Below are positions 33,115-34,162 of a stretch of 34,162 nt of DNA, piece by piece; within the stretch, counting starts at the first letter, position 1; each line of letters begins with the position of its first letter. The translations under genes and the position numbers were made by a program. The notes under the pieces are model-generated. The model saw only the letters and a list, made by a program, of their open reading frames with translations. It did not search any database and was not told the origin of the DNA. The stretch comes from Myxococcales bacterium (GTDB lineage Bacteria; Myxococcota_A; Polyangia; Polyangiales; Houyiibacteriaceae), in assembly GCA_019637115.1 (NCBI GenBank), contig JAHBWH010000082.1, positions 1-34,162 on the forward strand, read 5' to 3'.

Positions 33115-34162
33115 TCAGGCGAGCACATCGACGTCCTCGATGTTCGGGCCCGGCTTGGGCGTGCGGAGCTGGTCCACGAGCTCCTGCTGGAAGCCGAGCT
33201 GCTGATCGAAGAGCTCGTGCGTGCGCGCGAGGTACTGACCGAGCACGTCGACCGCCGCGCCCTCGCCGGCCTCTTCGACCGCGCGCTCGACGTTCGCGAG
33301 CCCCTCGAGCCAGCGCTGCGCCGCCTCGGCGTGCTGCTCGACCGACGCGCTGAACATCTCGGCCGCGGCGCCGAGCTCCGCCCCCGACGACTGCACCAGC
33401 GTGGCCGCCTGCGCGACGAGCGCGCCTGTCTCGGCGAGCCCCGCCCCGAGGGCCTCGGCGCGCGAGAGCATCTCGCCGCTCAGCTCGCGCACGTGCGACT
33501 CGTGGCGATCCACCAGCGCCCGCTCGAGGTCGGCGAGCCGCTCTCGCTGGGCCTCGACGGCGTCCGCGACCTTCGCGAGCAGCGCGTCCACCTTCGCGGC
33601 CGTCCGCGCCTCGGCCTCGACCAAGCGCTCGCGCGCCTCGTCGACGAGCCCCTCGAGCGCCGCCGCCTGTCGACCGGCGGCCTCCCCGACCGAGCCGGCC
33701 GCGCCGCCGAGGGCCTCGACCAGACCGCGCAGCTGCGACTCGCGAGCCACCTCGAGCTCGCCGCGCCGCTCGGCCTCGTCGCGCAGCGCGCGCGAGGTCT
33801 CGCCGAGCTCGGCCTGGAGCACGCTCGCCACCTCGGCGAGCCGCCCCGCGCGGCCCTCGTCGCGCGCGGCCGCCTCGTCCGCGACGGCGCGCTGCGCTGC
33901 CGCCAGCTGCTCGAGCCCCGCGAGCACGCGCGCGACGCGTTCTTCGTCCGCCTGTCGCAGGCGGGCGCTCTCCTCGACCACGCGCGCGACGAGCGCGCCA
34001 TCGGCCTCGCGGCGCGCGGCGGCCTCGGCTTCGAGCCGCCCGAGCAAGGTCGAGAGCGTCTCCTCGGCCCGCTGCGCGCGCGCGGCTTCGTCGACGCGCC
34101 GGGCCTCGGCGTCCTCGCTCGCGAGCGAGCGCAGCTCCAGCAGGTGCGCCTCTGCCGCCTCG
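33115..34162 (-). CDS. DUF802-like/ZorA-like coiled-coil protein, 5' end outside window
   Basis: The C-terminal 348 or so residues are visible, ending at the TGA at 33115; the start lies beyond the right edge. Nearly the whole visible part is an Ala/Glu/Arg heptad-rich coiled coil (for example RLADLERALVDRHESHV). The C-terminal block has YLARTHELFDQQLGFQQELVDQLR, as in DUF802 proteins next to OmpA genes. By analogy with MotA and ZorA, the missing N-terminus should carry membrane helices that assemble around the MotB-like partner; that part is inference. It is the first visible gene of the DUF802-OmpA-DUF2894 operon. Confidence 0.62.
   Translation of the reverse strand, partial: EAAEAHLLELRSLASEDAEARRVDEAARAQRAEETLSTLLGRLEAEAAARREADGALVARVVEESARLRQADEERVARVLAGLEQLAAAQRAVADEAAARDEGRAGRLAEVASVLQAELGETSRALRDEAERRGELEVARESQLRGLVEALGGAAGSVGEAAGRQAAALEGLVDEARERLVEAEARTAAKVDALLAKVADAVEAQRERLADLERALVDRHESHVRELSGEMLSRAEALGAGLAETGALVAQAATLVQSSGAELGAAAEMFSASVEQHAEAAQRWLEGLANVERAVEEAGEGAAVDVLGQYLARTHELFDQQLGFQQELVDQLRTPKPGPNIEDVDVLA

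Noticed and set aside
30909-34162. A complete Zorya defence system
   Set aside because: Only ZorA/ZorB-like parts are visible. No ZorC, ZorD helicase/nuclease or ZorE gene is in the window; the downstream genes are a flavoprotein and an isomerase.

Overview
The window is very GC-rich, with C- or G-ending codons, long antisense open frames, Asp/Ala/Gly-rich lipoprotein linkers, a MopE-type metal-binding lipoprotein and stand-alone regulatory and surface proteins. This fits a myxobacterium (Myxococcota, Polyangiales), perhaps near the starch-degrading Sandaracinus group. That placement is inferred from style and gene content, not from a marker gene.

Layout. 1-1094 (minus): 5' part of a GT39-type membrane glycosyltransferase, running off the left edge through a Ser-Asp hexamer array. 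1286-8578 (plus): two-domain FKBP lipoprotein, EttA, MopE-like lipoprotein, ALDH7-type dehydrogenase, alpha/beta hydrolase and PAS-GGDEF cyclase. 8579-9221: long non-coding stretch with one small ORF behind a strong Shine-Dalgarno. 9222-15382 (plus): a giant HEAT-zincin-VWA protein and its AAA+ partner. 15753-22500 (minus): a second MoxR-VWA system (MoxR, DUF5682, VWA, SWIM) with overlapping genes. 22501-22791: a divergent regulatory region. 22792-27801 (plus): a CBM21-like starch-binding lipoprotein, then one polypeptide joining a GH13 alpha-amylase-family enzyme to a radical SAM domain. 27891-28958 (plus): plsX. 29091-34162 (minus): HCCA-isomerase/DsbA-like protein, nitronate monooxygenase-like protein, and a DUF2894 - MotB/OmpA - DUF802 stator-like locus cut by the right edge.

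How the genes work together. Two independent AAA+/VWA machines lie tail to tail over about 13 kb. In such systems the MoxR-type ATPase is thought to remodel targets chosen by the MIDAS-bearing VWA protein. The CBM21 lipoprotein and the GH13 enzyme suggest an alpha-glucan theme, but the radical SAM half is unexplained. The OmpA/MotB-like protein with a membrane Asp and the long coiled-coil protein upstream of it resemble a ZorA/ZorB-like ion-driven stator.

The most unusual feature is a family of related 6-bp repeats (GTCCGA, GTCCCC, GTCCAC and related units). It forms five arrays within 34 kb: four inside unrelated genes on both strands, and one immediately upstream of and overlapping a start. 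Two of the arrays also carry a 28-bp inverted repeat that brackets the GH13 catalytic segment. Several 3' gene ends have been tandemly duplicated into the adjoining spacers.
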